Shown here in pieces: positions 41,901 through 49,050 of a stretch of DNA of 49,433 bases. Numbering within the stretch: the stretch's first letter is position 1; each line of letters opens with the position of its first letter. The stretch lies in assembly GCA_964630925.1 (NCBI GenBank), contig CAZVZK010000078.1, positions 1 to 49,433 of the forward strand, read 5' to 3'. Under the pieces are notes generated by a model. The model was not told the origin of the DNA, ran no database searches, and saw only the letters and a list, made by a program, of their open reading frames with translations. The position numbers and the translations under genes are program-made. The stretch comes from RGDT01 sp964630925. Its GTDB lineage: Bacteria > Planctomycetota > Planctomycetia > Gemmatales > Gemmataceae.

Positions 41901-43282
41901 CGGCGACCCGCCGCCTCGCCGCCCAGGTGTTGTCGCCCTCGGCCACCCGCGAACGGCTGCTCGCCCTGGAGAAGGAGCAGGAGGAGGCGCAGGCCGAGCT
42001 GTCGCGGCTTTCGGCGGACTACCGGCGGGGTGCGGAGGGCCTCCCCTCGGTGGCGGGGCTGATCGGGTCGCTGCCGGAGGGGGTGGTGCTGGTCGATTAC
42101 CTGTTCTTCTGGCGGCACGGCCTGAAGGACAAGGACGGCAAGCCGGACTCGAGGCGCGAGATGCTCGCGTTCGTGCTGCGGCGCGGCAAGCCGATCATCC
42201 GCAGCCACCTCGGCCCCGCGGCGGCCATCGAGGCGGCTGCGGCGGAGTGGCGGGTCGCGGTGACAAACCGACTACCCGGTGAGAGGGGCCGCGCGAAGCG
42301 GCTGCACGCCCTGGCCTGGGCCCCGTTGCAGAAGCACCTGGAGGGGGCCAAGGTGGTCCTCGTCTCGCCGGACGGCGTGATGGGCACGGTGCCCTTCGCC
42401 GCCCTGCCGGGCAAGAAGGAGGGGTCGTTCCTGATCGAGGACGTGGCCCTGGCCGCCGTGCCGCTGCCCCGGTCGCTGCCGGAGATGCTGCGTCCGGCGG
42501 CCGGGAGGGCAGACGAGAAGCCGGGGCTCCTCGTGGCCGGCGACCTGCGTTACGAGCCCTCACCGATGAAGGGCGAGCGGGGGCCCGGCGGCCTGTCTCT
42601 GGAGCGTCTGGAGGCGACGAAGGCCGAGATCGCGGCCGTGGCGTCGTCCTTCCGAAAGCTCCACCCCGGCGGCACGGTCATCACGCTGCGCGAGGGGGAC
42701 GCGACCAAGGCGGCGGTCCGCAAGGCGCTGCAGGGGGTGCGGCACGCGCACCTCGCCACGCACGGCTACTTCGCCCCCGAGGGGCTGCGGGACGCCTTCG
42801 ACGGGGGCAAGGGGCGGCCCGGCCGCGGCCCCGTCGGCTGGCACCCGCTGCTGCTATCGGGCCTGGCTTTGTCGGACGCCAACCGGGCGGCGAGGGAGGG
42901 CGAGGAGGACGGCATCCTGACGGCGCTCGAGGTCTCCGAGATGGACCTGTCGAAGTTGGACCTCGCGGTGCTGAGCGCGTGCGAGACGGGGCTGGGCAAG
43001 GTGGCAGGCGGCGAGGGCCTCCTGGGGCTGCAACGGGCCTTCCAGGGCGCGGGGGCGCGATCCGTCGTGGCGTCGCTTTGGAAGGTGGATGACGAGTTCA
43101 CCCAGAAGCTGATGACGCGGTTCTACGCGGCGGCGTGGGACCCGAAAAAGCCCGTGGGCCGGGCGGAGGCCCTGCGGCAGGCCCAGCTCTCGCTGATCCG
43201 CGAATGGGACAAGGGCGACTCACCCCGGCGGCTGCCGCCATTGTTCTGGGCCGCCTTCCTCCTCTCCGGCGACTGGAGGTGA
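38993..43282 (+). CDS. Exported TPR-CHAT protease
   Basis: A 1429-residue protein with a signal-peptide-like start (SGPITLLLLTPLSLLGAG, 2-19), 17 tandem 42-residue tetratricopeptide repeats of the kinesin-light-chain type (185-898; consensus DYATSLNNLALLH..GDHKAALPL), a helical linker with QEEAQAELSRLSADYRRG, and a C-terminal CHAT domain (about 1020-1429). The caspase-type dyad is intact: His1257 in AHLATHGYF and Cys1330 in VLSACETGLG; SVVASLWKVDD and FWAAFLLSGDW complete the family pattern. CHAT proteins are caspase relatives; TPR-CHAT proteases cut partner proteins in bacterial immunity and cell-death pathways. Unlike those, this one appears exported. GTGATGGAGGGCGACC-type sequence precedes ATG 38993. 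It stands alone between sbcD and glyA. Confidence 0.92.
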   Translation: MSGPITLLLLTPLSLLGAGPPARPAAWQAESLARRDALVGQARKALGVGGQAEAIKALEEARVIGRRVLGPWHRSTEATAALLGDIHGAREGWAEEARYRREVVEARRRLDGERHWRTVDARLALAEALAQAGRTPARREALREASGLHRKGEALAEKGALAAALPALERALELRKRTLGERHADYAESLNALGVLRKARGEYKAALPLLKQAVGLREAALGARHPRYAASLGHLGTLLVEVGDYKAATPILEAARARVRGELGWGHPDYAAALNNLAMLHHATGDNRRALALHGRALAIRKEALGDRHRDTAASLGNLALVHLALGSHKEALALAKEALAVRKEAVGEGHPEYAESVNNLGLVSSESGDHKAALPLTRQAVTLRKACLGERHPDYATSLSNLATLLQKMGEHEEAFTLHRQALALRKEVIGERHIDYATSLNNLAMLHYATGDLKAALPLFKQASAVIKEAMGERHPNYGTSLSNLALLYQQIGDRKQALALTREVLALRKTVVGEKHPDYAISLNNLALLLYEMGDHKAALPLFKQASALFKEVLGERHPMYATSLGNLAILYQQGGDHGRALPLLKEVVALRKEVLGEKHAEYAAALSSLAMLYKDMGGYKEALDLFKRVLALRKEALGDRHVDYAASLNNLAMLHSESGDYKDALPLYRQALAVFKEALGGRHPMYATGLNNLALLHQQMGDHTSALPLFKEALALRKEVLGDKHPDYAVSMNNLGVLHSEMGEHKAALPLFQGALALVKGALGERCPLYATCLNNLAQTHALLGDHKAALPTQKKALGLRREMLGEGHPDVAMSLNNLATLHHDAGDLGAALPLYEKAAGLYKGAMGERHLGHIKSLNNLALLHLDRGDGKAALPLSERALAAAAGVLSDGAAVQSDRQQLEAARAFRDLLDARLSLPGGLTGPPSYRHVLAWKGALLMRQQQRRLFLRLEGGAETRGAAQRLQSATRRLAAQVLSPSATRERLLALEKEQEEAQAELSRLSADYRRGAEGLPSVAGLIGSLPEGVVLVDYLFFWRHGLKDKDGKPDSRREMLAFVLRRGKPIIRSHLGPAAAIEAAAAEWRVAVTNRLPGERGRAKRLHALAWAPLQKHLEGAKVVLVSPDGVMGTVPFAALPGKKEGSFLIEDVALAAVPLPRSLPEMLRPAAGRADEKPGLLVAGDLRYEPSPMKGERGPGGLSLERLEATKAEIAAVASSFRKLHPGGTVITLREGDATKAAVRKALQGVRHAHLATHGYFAPEGLRDAFDGGKGRPGRGPVGWHPLLLSGLALSDANRAAREGEEDGILTALEVSEMDLSKLDLAVLSACETGLGKVAGGEGLLGLQRAFQGAGARSVVASLWKVDDEFTQKLMTRFYAAAWDPKKPVGRAEALRQAQLSLIREWDKGDSPRRLPPLFWAAFLLSGDWR
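39545..41686 (+). repeat. Seventeen tandem 126-bp TPR-coding repeats
   Basis: Seventeen consecutive 42-codon units encode the TPR array. DNA identity between units is moderate and no two units are identical, so the array is older than the subtilisin duplication. Confidence 0.9.
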
Positions 43283-43291
43283 GGCCGCCCC

Positions 43292-44527
43292 TCACGCGGG
43301 GGCGGGGTACTGCTGGCACAGCTCCAGCACGGCGCCCTTCACCCGCCCCTGCACCGCCGCGTCGTCGGGGGCGGCCAGCACATCGGCGATCCACCCGGCG
43401 ACCTGCCGCATCTCCGTCTCCTTCATGCCGCGCGTCGTCAGCGCCGGGCTGCCGATGCGGATGCCGGACGGGTCGAGGGGGGAGCGTGTCTCGAAGGGGA
43501 TCGTGTTCCGGTTCACGGTGATGTGGGCGGCGTCGAGGGCCTTCTCGGCGGCCTTGCCGGAGACGCCCTTCGCGTTCACGTCCACGAGGAGGAGGTGGTT
43601 GTCGGTGCCGCCGGAGACGATGCGGTGGCCGCGCTCCTGGAGGACGTGGGCGACGGTGCGGGCGTTGCTGACCATCTGGGCGGCGTAGCCCTTGAAGGCG
43701 GGCTGGAGGTTCTCGCCGAAGCCGATGGCCTTGGCGGCGACGACGTGCATCAGGGGGCCGCCTTGCAGGCCGGGGAAGACGGCCTGGTTGACCTTGGCGG
43801 CCCACTCCTTCTTGCACAGGACGAAGCCGGAGCGCGGGCCACGCAGGGTCTTGTGCGTGGTGGAGGTGACGAAGTCGGCCCAGGGGACGGGGCTGGGGTG
43901 CTGGTCGCCGGCGACGAGGCCGGCGATGTGGGCCATGTCCACCATGAGGAGGCAGCCGGAGTCGCGGGCGATCTCGGCGAAGGTGGCGAAGTCGATGACG
44001 CGCGGGTAGGCGCTGGCGCCGGCGACGATGAGTTTGGGCTTGTGCTCCTTCGCGAGGGCGCGGACCTGGTCGAAGTCGATGCGTTCGTCGTCCTTCCTCA
44101 CGCCGTAGTGGACGGCCTTGTAGAGCTTGCCGGAGAAGTTCAGGTGCATGCCGTGGGTGAGGTGGCCGCCGTGCGACAGGTTCATGGCCAGGATGGTGTC
44201 GCCGGGGTCGAGGCAGGCGAAGTAGGCGGCCATGTTGGCGGACGCGCCGGAGTGCGGCTGGACGTTGGCGTGTTCGGCGCCGAAGAGCTTGAGGGCGCGG
44301 CCGATGGCGAGCTTCTCTGCGACATCCACGGCCTCGCAGCCGCCGTAGTAGCGTTTGCCGGGGTAGCCCTCGGCGTACTTGTTGGTGAGGACGCAGCCCT
44401 GGGCGGCGAGGACCGCCGGGGAGGTGTAGTTCTCGCTGGCGATCATCTCCAGGCCGGCCTGCTGGCGATTCTGCTCGGCGGCGATGGCCTGCCAGACCTC
44501 GGGGTCCTGTCGCTCGATGGGGTTCAT
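43292..44527 (-). CDS. glyA: Serine hydroxymethyltransferase
   Basis: A 410-residue PLP enzyme that interconverts serine and glycine while loading tetrahydrofolate with a one-carbon unit. Family landmarks are MIASENYTSPAVL, KYAEGYPGKRYYGGCE, VQPHSGASANMAAYF, MVDMAHIAGLVA and the Schiff-base Lys226 in STTHKTLRGPRSG; RIGSPALTTRGM near the end binds substrate. Length matches bacterial GlyA. ATG 44527 begins the conserved N-terminus; the frame extends upstream into the HAD gene's end without similarity. It is 13 bp downstream of the HAD gene and is the last gene of a minus-strand run beginning with the GbsR/MarR regulator. Confidence 0.96.
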   Translation of the reverse strand: MNPIERQDPEVWQAIAAEQNRQQAGLEMIASENYTSPAVLAAQGCVLTNKYAEGYPGKRYYGGCEAVDVAEKLAIGRALKLFGAEHANVQPHSGASANMAAYFACLDPGDTILAMNLSHGGHLTHGMHLNFSGKLYKAVHYGVRKDDERIDFDQVRALAKEHKPKLIVAGASAYPRVIDFATFAEIARDSGCLLMVDMAHIAGLVAGDQHPSPVPWADFVTSTTHKTLRGPRSGFVLCKKEWAAKVNQAVFPGLQGGPLMHVVAAKAIGFGENLQPAFKGYAAQMVSNARTVAHVLQERGHRIVSGGTDNHLLLVDVNAKGVSGKAAEKALDAAHITVNRNTIPFETRSPLDPSGIRIGSPALTTRGMKETEMRQVAGWIADVLAAPDDAAVQGRVKGAVLELCQQYPAPA

Positions 44528-44540
44528 GGCTGCTCGCTGT

Positions 44541-45158
44541 TCAGGGGAGGGTGACGCCGTGACGGGCCAGCTCGGCGCGGAGGTCGGTGCCCGGGACATA
44601 GTGGATGGTGTTCCAGCCGGCGGCGCGGCCGGCCTCGATGTTGGCGGCGAGGTCGTCGACGTAGAGGACCTCGTCGGGGCGGCAGTGGGCCAGCTCCTGG
44701 GCGTGGCGGAAGATGGCGGGGTCGGGCTTGCGGAGGCGCACCTCGTGAGAGGTGATGAGGTGGTGGAAGTGGTCGAGGGCGGCGGCGTAGCGGGCGCGGA
44801 AGTGGCGGTAGTGGTACTCGTTGGTGTTGGAGAGGAGGACGAGGCGGTATTTCTCGCGCAGGTGGGGGATGGCGGTGAGGATGTCGTCGTTGTCGGAGAA
44901 CATGTCGGAGGCGGCGTGGGCCAGCTCGTCGTCGGAGCCGCCGAGGCCCAGCTCCTTGCGGAGGAGGGCGAGGACGCCGGGGCCGTCGATGGCGGCGACC
45001 TCGAAGCGCGGCTCGAGGTCGCCCTTGAAGACGAAGTCGAGGACGGCGTCGGCGGTGAGGCCGGGGGGGCCGTAGGCGGCGAGCTGCTCGGCGGCCTTGC
45101 GGTGGGAGAAGTGGGCGAGGACGTTGCCGAAGTCGAAGATGATGGTGCGGATCGCCAT
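44541..45158 (-). CDS. HAD-superfamily hydrolase (subfamily IA)
   Basis: A 205-residue predicted phosphatase. The nucleophile is Asp9 in IIFDFGNVL; the usual second Asp is Gly11, as in the YihX-type sugar-phosphate/FMN phosphatase branch. Motif II is VLLSNTNEYH, the motif III Lys is in LRKPDPAIF and motif IV is VLYVDDLAANIEAG. The substrate cannot be predicted. ATG 45158 begins the conserved strand; the frame upstream has no support. Its close spacing to glyA (13 bp) suggests co-expression. Confidence 0.88.
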   Translation of the reverse strand: MAIRTIIFDFGNVLAHFSHRKAAEQLAAYGPPGLTADAVLDFVFKGDLEPRFEVAAIDGPGVLALLRKELGLGGSDDELAHAASDMFSDNDDILTAIPHLREKYRLVLLSNTNEYHYRHFRARYAAALDHFHHLITSHEVRLRKPDPAIFRHAQELAHCRPDEVLYVDDLAANIEAGRAAGWNTIHYVPGTDLRAELARHGVTLP

Positions 45159-45221
45159 CGCGCGGAGGCCCTCCTGGCGGTGAAAGGATGGTGTATCGGC
45201 GGGGGGGCCGGGGGCCAATGG

Positions 45222-45656
45222 TCAGAAGTGGGTGGAGTGCCCCCGCAGCCAGCTCATCCGTGCGAGGTCGAGCCCCAGGGAGTGGCTGACATCCTCGAGC
45301 GGATGCCAGATCAGCTCCACCGGGACCGAAGGGCGCGGGCCAGTCAGGCCGACGCCGATACGGAGGACGAGGCCGTGGCCCAGGTAGTGTTCGTGCTGGA
45401 GCCAGACGTGCGGCAGGGGGATGGGGCCGCGGATCATCGCCCCGATGGATTCGCGGGTGTCCTCGGTCTCGCGGATGGTGTGGCGGAGGCGCGGCGGCAG
45501 GAACGATTCGAGCCAGCCGGGTAGGATCGGCGGCCTGCGCACACGAAAGGCGACGGGCGGGGCCGCATTCGGATCAACACGCATCCGCCGCGAGTGTGTC
45601 GATCTGCCCTCCGGGTCGGATAGCAGGGCCATCGAGAGGAGCAGGATCGTGTTCAC
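45222..45656 (-). CDS. Small protein of unknown function with signal-like start
   Basis: A 144-residue protein with a short hydrophobic N-terminus (NTILLLSMALLS) that may be a weak signal peptide, then a Pro/Arg-rich middle (RRPPILPGWLESFLPPRLR) and a beta-like end (HEHYLGHGLVLRIGVGLTG). No family was recognised. It follows the small gene at 45692-45979 by 35 bp and precedes the HAD gene by 63 bp, all on the minus strand. Codon pattern and position favour a real gene, but support is limited. Confidence 0.6.
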   Translation of the reverse strand: MNTILLLSMALLSDPEGRSTHSRRMRVDPNAAPPVAFRVRRPPILPGWLESFLPPRLRHTIRETEDTRESIGAMIRGPIPLPHVWLQHEHYLGHGLVLRIGVGLTGPRPSVPVELIWHPLEDVSHSLGLDLARMSWLRGHSTHF

Positions 45657-45691
45657 CGGTCAGCCTCCATGCGGAACAGGGCGAACGTGGG

Positions 45692-45979
45692 TCAGTCCCT
45701 CACGACCTTGACCGAGGGCATCTTGACGTACCGGGGTGGGCCTCCGGGGGTCACCCTCTCGACCAACATCTCGACTTGGCCGAGTGCTGCCCGGGCGCGA
45801 GACAGCGACTCCGCCTCGTCGGCCCCCTGCGCCACGACCCGCCCTTCGTGGATGACGACAAACAACCCTTCGTGCGTCCGCAGCAGGTCGGGATGCATTC
45901 GCACGAACGCGGCCCGCTCCCGCTCCCATTTCGTGAGCGGGACCACCGGGGCCGGCATCGTGACATCACCGCACTGCAT
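45692..45979 (-). CDS. Small DUF5678-like protein
   Basis: A 95-residue protein. The pattern FVRMHPDLLRTHEGLFVVIHEGRVVAQG followed by a helix and VEMLVERVT resembles DUF5678, a small domain in which a protein carries its own activity statement: strand, Gly turn, strand, helix. In planctomycetes these are often paired with another small gene on the same strand, here the 144-residue gene 35 bp downstream. Function is unknown. The N-terminal 20 residues are unrelated. Confidence 0.65.
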   Translation of the reverse strand: MQCGDVTMPAPVVPLTKWERERAAFVRMHPDLLRTHEGLFVVIHEGRVVAQGADEAESLSRARAALGQVEMLVERVTPGGPPRYVKMPSVKVVRD

Positions 45980-46027
45980 GGGGAGCTCCTCGGGCTGCGG
46001 GAGGCCACGCTCCGCTGCGCGTCGCGG

Positions 46028-46570
46028 CTAACCCTTCTTCCCTTCCTTCGCAGCCAGGTACTCCAGCGCGCCACGCAGGCTCTTATGGCTCTCGAAGAAG
46101 CGCGACGCCAGGGCGTCCACCAGCGACAGGAACGACACCAGGTCGCCCAGCCTCGTCCGCTGGCCGGCGTCGGCCCCGGCGGGCAGCTTCTCCTCGCACT
46201 GGCGGAGGGTGGCGAGCATCGGGTCGATCTCACGGCGCTTGCGCTGGGCGGCGACGAGGGTGAACATCTCCCACACGTCGCCCAGCGCCTCGTAATACTC
46301 CTTGCGTTCGCCGCGGCGGTGGGCCTTGCGCACCAGGCCCCACTCGACCAGCTTGGTCAGGCTCATGCTGACGTTGCCGCGCGAGATGCCGAGGCGGGCC
46401 ATCATGTCGTCCATGGACATGGCCTCGCCGGTGAGGAAGAGCAGGCCGTGGACCTCGGCCATCGTGGGGGTGATGCCCCACAGGCCGCTCATGCCACGCC
46501 ACAGGGCGACGAACTCCTGCTCCGCCGGCGAGAGGGGGATCGTCGCGGGGTTGTCCGCCGGCTCGGCCAT
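46028..46570 (-). CDS. GbsR/MarR-family transcriptional regulator
   Basis: A 180-residue DNA-binding protein. GLWGITPTMAEVHGLLFLTG (about 30-50) and MSMDDMMARLGISRGNVSMSLTKLVEWGLV (about 51-80) form a winged helix-turn-helix with the recognition helix in SRGNVSMSLTKL; RRGERKEYYEA is the wing. The C-terminal helices would dimerise. GbsR homologues respond to small ligands such as choline in Bacillus; the ligand here is unknown. It heads the minus-strand run of small genes, HAD hydrolase and glyA, so it could regulate them or itself. The promoter side (46571-46683) is shared with divergent trpF. Confidence 0.88.
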   Translation of the reverse strand: MAEPADNPATIPLSPAEQEFVALWRGMSGLWGITPTMAEVHGLLFLTGEAMSMDDMMARLGISRGNVSMSLTKLVEWGLVRKAHRRGERKEYYEALGDVWEMFTLVAAQRKRREIDPMLATLRQCEEKLPAGADAGQRTRLGDLVSFLSLVDALASRFFESHKSLRGALEYLAAKEGKKG

Positions 46571-46648
46571 CGCTATCCTCCCCTGGACACTCGCCCATCA
46601 TAGTTGCCGCCGCGCGTCCGGCACAAGGCCAGCGGGTATCCGAGGGGG

Positions 46649-46671
46649 AGCACGCTGGAAGCGTGCTCTAC
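46649..46671. repeat. Dispersed palindromic element, single-unit copy
   Basis: AGCACGCTGGAAGCGTGCTC is an 8-bp palindrome (AGCACGCT/AGCGTGCT) followed by TAC. It lies 13 bp before the trpF start in the gap to the GbsR gene, and matches the right half of the 20824 copy closely. Confidence 0.75.
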
Positions 46672-46683
46672 GGAACAGCCGCC

Positions 46684-47310
46684 ATGCCCCCCGTCCGCGT
46701 CAAGATCTGCGGCGTGACCACGCCCGAGGACCTCGCGGCCGCCGTCGAGGCCGGGGCCGACGCCGTCGGCTTGAACTTCCACCCGACATCGCCCCGGTTC
46801 GTCACGCCGGAACGTGCCGGCCGACTGCTGGCGCTGCTGCCGCCGTTCGTCGAGGCGGTCGGCGTGTTCGTGTCGAGGCCCGTGCTATCGGCGTGCCAAT
46901 CGCTGGAGGCGCTGGGGGCCATCCACACGGTGCAGATGCACGCGGGGCAGCCGGAGCCCGCGCCGCCGGGGTTCCGGCTCATCCCGGCGTTCCCTGTGCG
47001 GGACGCCGCCGACCTGGAGAGGATCGCGGGGCAGGCGGTGGAGATTAGGGCGGCGGCGGTGCTGGTGGACGGGCACGCGCCGGGGCTGCACGGCGGGACG
47101 GGGCGCGTGGCGCCGTGGGACCTCCTGGCGGGGTGGTCGCCGGGGGTGCCGGTGATCCTGGCGGGCGGGCTGACGCCGGAGAACGTGGCGGAGGCGGTGC
47201 GGCGCGTGCGGCCGTGGGCGGTGGACGTGGCGAGCGGCGTGGAGTCGTCGCCGGGGCGGAAGTGCGCGGAGAAGATGCGGAGGTTCATCGAGGCGGCGCG
47301 GGGGGCGTGA
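46684..47310 (+). CDS. trpF: Phosphoribosylanthranilate isomerase
   Basis: A 208-residue TIM-barrel enzyme of tryptophan synthesis that converts phosphoribosylanthranilate to CdRP. The catalytic Cys9 lies in VRVKICGVT and the general acid Asp129 in LVDGHAPGLHGGTG; NFHPTSPRFV and ILAGGLTPENV bind the phosphate ends. Length is normal. ATG 46684 starts the conserved strand; an in-frame start at 46663 lies within the palindrome and is unlikely. No other trp gene is in the window. A palindromic element lies directly upstream and may sit in the leader. Confidence 0.94.
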   Translation: MPPVRVKICGVTTPEDLAAAVEAGADAVGLNFHPTSPRFVTPERAGRLLALLPPFVEAVGVFVSRPVLSACQSLEALGAIHTVQMHAGQPEPAPPGFRLIPAFPVRDAADLERIAGQAVEIRAAAVLVDGHAPGLHGGTGRVAPWDLLAGWSPGVPVILAGGLTPENVAEAVRRVRPWAVDVASGVESSPGRKCAEKMRRFIEAARGA

Positions 47311-47330
47311 CACCGCGCCGCCGGACGGGG

Positions 47331-48206
47331 TCACTTGACGCCGTGCTTCTCGAAGAAGGCGAGCATCTTGGCCCAGGCGTCCTTGGCCTCCTTCTCGCGG
47401 TACGACTTGCGGTAGTCGGCGTAGAAGGCGTGCGGGGTCTTCGGGTAGAGGACGATCTCGCTGTCCTTGTCCTTCTTCGCCTTCTTCAGGGCCTCGCGCA
47501 TCGCCTCCACGTCCTTGACGGGGATGCCGGTGTCCTCCTCGCCGTACAGGCCGAGGACGGGGGCCTTGAGGTCGGCGGCGATGTCCACGGGGTGCTTCGG
47601 GTGGAGCTTGTCCTCCTTGCCGGGGTTGACGAGGCGGCCGTACCAGGCGACGCCGGCCTTCACGTCCTTGTTGTGGGCGGTGTAGAGCCAGGTGATGCGT
47701 CCGCCCCAGCAGAAGCCGGTGACGGCGAGCTTCGCCTTGTCGCCCTTGCCGGACTTGAAGGCCCAGGCGGCGGCGGCGTCGAGGTCGGACAGGACCTGGG
47801 CGTCGGGCACCTTGGCGACGATCTTGAAGATCTCGGTGAAGTCGGTCATCTTCGTCGTGTCGCCCTCGCGGGAGTACAGCTCCGGCGAGACGGCGAGGTA
47901 GCCTTTCTTGGCGAGGCGGCGGCAGACGTCCTTGATGTGCTCGTGCAGGCCGAAGATCTCCTGGACGACGAGGACGGTGGGGAAGGGGCCGTCGCCGGCC
48001 GGGCGGGCGTAGTAGGCGGGGATGGTCTTGTCGTCGCCGACGGGGACCTTGACCATGCCGGCGTCGAGGCCCTTGGTGTCGGTGATGATGGTCTCGGCGG
48101 AGACGGGCTGGGCGGCGAGGGCGAAGCCGGCGGCGACGGCGGCGGCGACGAATTCGCGGCGGCCGGGCTCGGGGGGCACGTCGAGGCGGGTGAGGTCGGT
48201 GGACAT
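47331..48206 (-). CDS. Exported dienelactone hydrolase-family protein
   Basis: A 291-residue alpha/beta hydrolase. Arg16-Arg17 followed by EFVAAAVAAGFALAA looks like a twin-arginine signal, so the enzyme is probably periplasmic. The dienelactone hydrolase pattern is present: Glu83 (VVQEIFGLHEHIKD), nucleophile Cys166 (VTGFCWGGR), Asp225 (GEEDTGIP) and His259 (PHAFYADYR). By family it would open a lactone or ester; the natural substrate is unknown. It converges on trpF with a 20-bp gap. TATAAC on the minus strand (48239-48244) is a possible -10 box about 33 bp upstream. Confidence 0.88.
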   Translation of the reverse strand: MSTDLTRLDVPPEPGRREFVAAAVAAGFALAAQPVSAETIITDTKGLDAGMVKVPVGDDKTIPAYYARPAGDGPFPTVLVVQEIFGLHEHIKDVCRRLAKKGYLAVSPELYSREGDTTKMTDFTEIFKIVAKVPDAQVLSDLDAAAAWAFKSGKGDKAKLAVTGFCWGGRITWLYTAHNKDVKAGVAWYGRLVNPGKEDKLHPKHPVDIAADLKAPVLGLYGEEDTGIPVKDVEAMREALKKAKKDKDSEIVLYPKTPHAFYADYRKSYREKEAKDAWAKMLAFFEKHGVK

Positions 48207-48267
48207 GGCTCTGGCATGCTCCGTGTGAGGGCCGGGGTGTTATAGTGACGCCAAGGAGGGACGGGAG

Positions 48268-48357
48268 ATGGCGGCACCGTGCCGGACGCCGGCAGAGGCC
48301 GACGGGCCGATGTCGTTGCTGCCGGGACTGGCCGTCGTGGCGCCGTTCGGGGCATGA
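48268..48357 (+). pseudogene. Remnant of a Uma2-family gene (start and end only)
   Basis: A 29-codon frame with an AAGGAGGGACGGGAG ribosome-binding region ends in LLPGLAVVAPFGA, nearly the same as the last residues of the intact gene at 48409-49011 (LLPGLSVVVAPFGA). The body of the gene is missing. It lies 51 bp upstream of the intact copy. It therefore looks like a tandem duplicate reduced by an internal deletion. A TATAGT at 48241-48246 could still promote it. The short peptide may or may not be made. Confidence 0.65.
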
Positions 48358-48408
48358 GGTTCCCCGGTGGGGCCGGCCGTGTTAGGATGGGTGCAGGAGG
48401 GAGGCACT

Positions 48409-49011
48409 ATGAAGACGCGGCACTACCTGACACCCGCCGACCACGGGCGTGAATTCGCCGAAGACGAGCTGGAAGGGTGCGACGCGAAGGGGGGTTTCAA
48501 GTACGAGCTGGTGGAAGGGAGGCTCGACGTGTCGCCGGAGGCTGACTATCCCCATTTCAGCATCCTGCGTTGGCTGTACCGCCTCCTCGACCGCTATGCG
48601 GACGGACACCCCGAGGTCCTGAACTGCGTCAGCTTCGGCTCGCGGGTCTTCGTCCCTGGGGGGAGGGCAACAACACTGGAGCCGGACCTCGCGGCCTACC
48701 GAGGATTCCCAACGCATCTGCCCCCCGAGGAGGTGAATTGGCGCGACGTGTCCCCCATCCTGGTCGTTGAGGTGCTGTCACCCGACACGGCGGCGAAGGA
48801 TCTGGATCGTAACCGCGGCCTCTACCTGCGCGTGCCGAGCATCCGGCAGTACTGGATCCTTGACACACGCGAGGGCTTCGCCCGCCCTTCGCTGATCGTC
48901 CTGCGGAGGCACGGCCGGCGCTGGGTCGAGCGGGTCGTGCCCCACGGCGGCACCTATACCACGCCACTCCTGCCGGGGCTGTCCGTGGTGGTGGCGCCGT
49001 TCGGGGCGTAG
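48409..49011 (+). CDS. Uma2-family (DUF820) restriction-endonuclease-fold protein
   Basis: A 200-residue member of the Uma2 family, a PD-(D/E)XK nuclease fold that occurs in many copies in cyanobacteria and planctomycetes. Pieces visible are YELVEGRLDVSP (Glu36), EPDLAAY (Asp93) and ILVVEVLSPDT (Glu121), then DLDRNRGLYLRVPSIRQYWILD. The usual Lys of the R..K..Y helix is Arg/Gly here, so catalytic strength is uncertain. Biological role is not established; links to mobile DNA have been proposed. ATG 48409 has a strong AGGAGGGAGG. The stop TAG is part of the palindromic element at 49008. Confidence 0.85.
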   Translation: MKTRHYLTPADHGREFAEDELEGCDAKGGFKYELVEGRLDVSPEADYPHFSILRWLYRLLDRYADGHPEVLNCVSFGSRVFVPGGRATTLEPDLAAYRGFPTHLPPEEVNWRDVSPILVVEVLSPDTAAKDLDRNRGLYLRVPSIRQYWILDTREGFARPSLIVLRRHGRRWVERVVPHGGTYTTPLLPGLSVVVAPFGA

Positions 49012-49040
49012 GGCACGCATCCTCGCGTTGCGTGCCCTAC
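49008..49040. repeat. Dispersed palindromic element with perfect 12-bp arms
   Basis: GTAGGGCACGCA (49008-49019) and TGCGTGCCCTAC (49029-49040) are perfect inverted repeats with a 9-base loop. The left arm contains the stop codon of the Uma2-family gene, and the element ends 10 bp before the convergent ahcY stop, where it can act as terminator for both. Confidence 0.85.
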
Positions 49041-49050
49041 GAGCCTGATC

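Noticed and set aside
45596..46603. 335-codon plus-strand frame across the GbsR and DUF5678-like genes
   Set aside because: The opposite strand encodes recognisable proteins with ribosome-binding sites; this frame has no domain.
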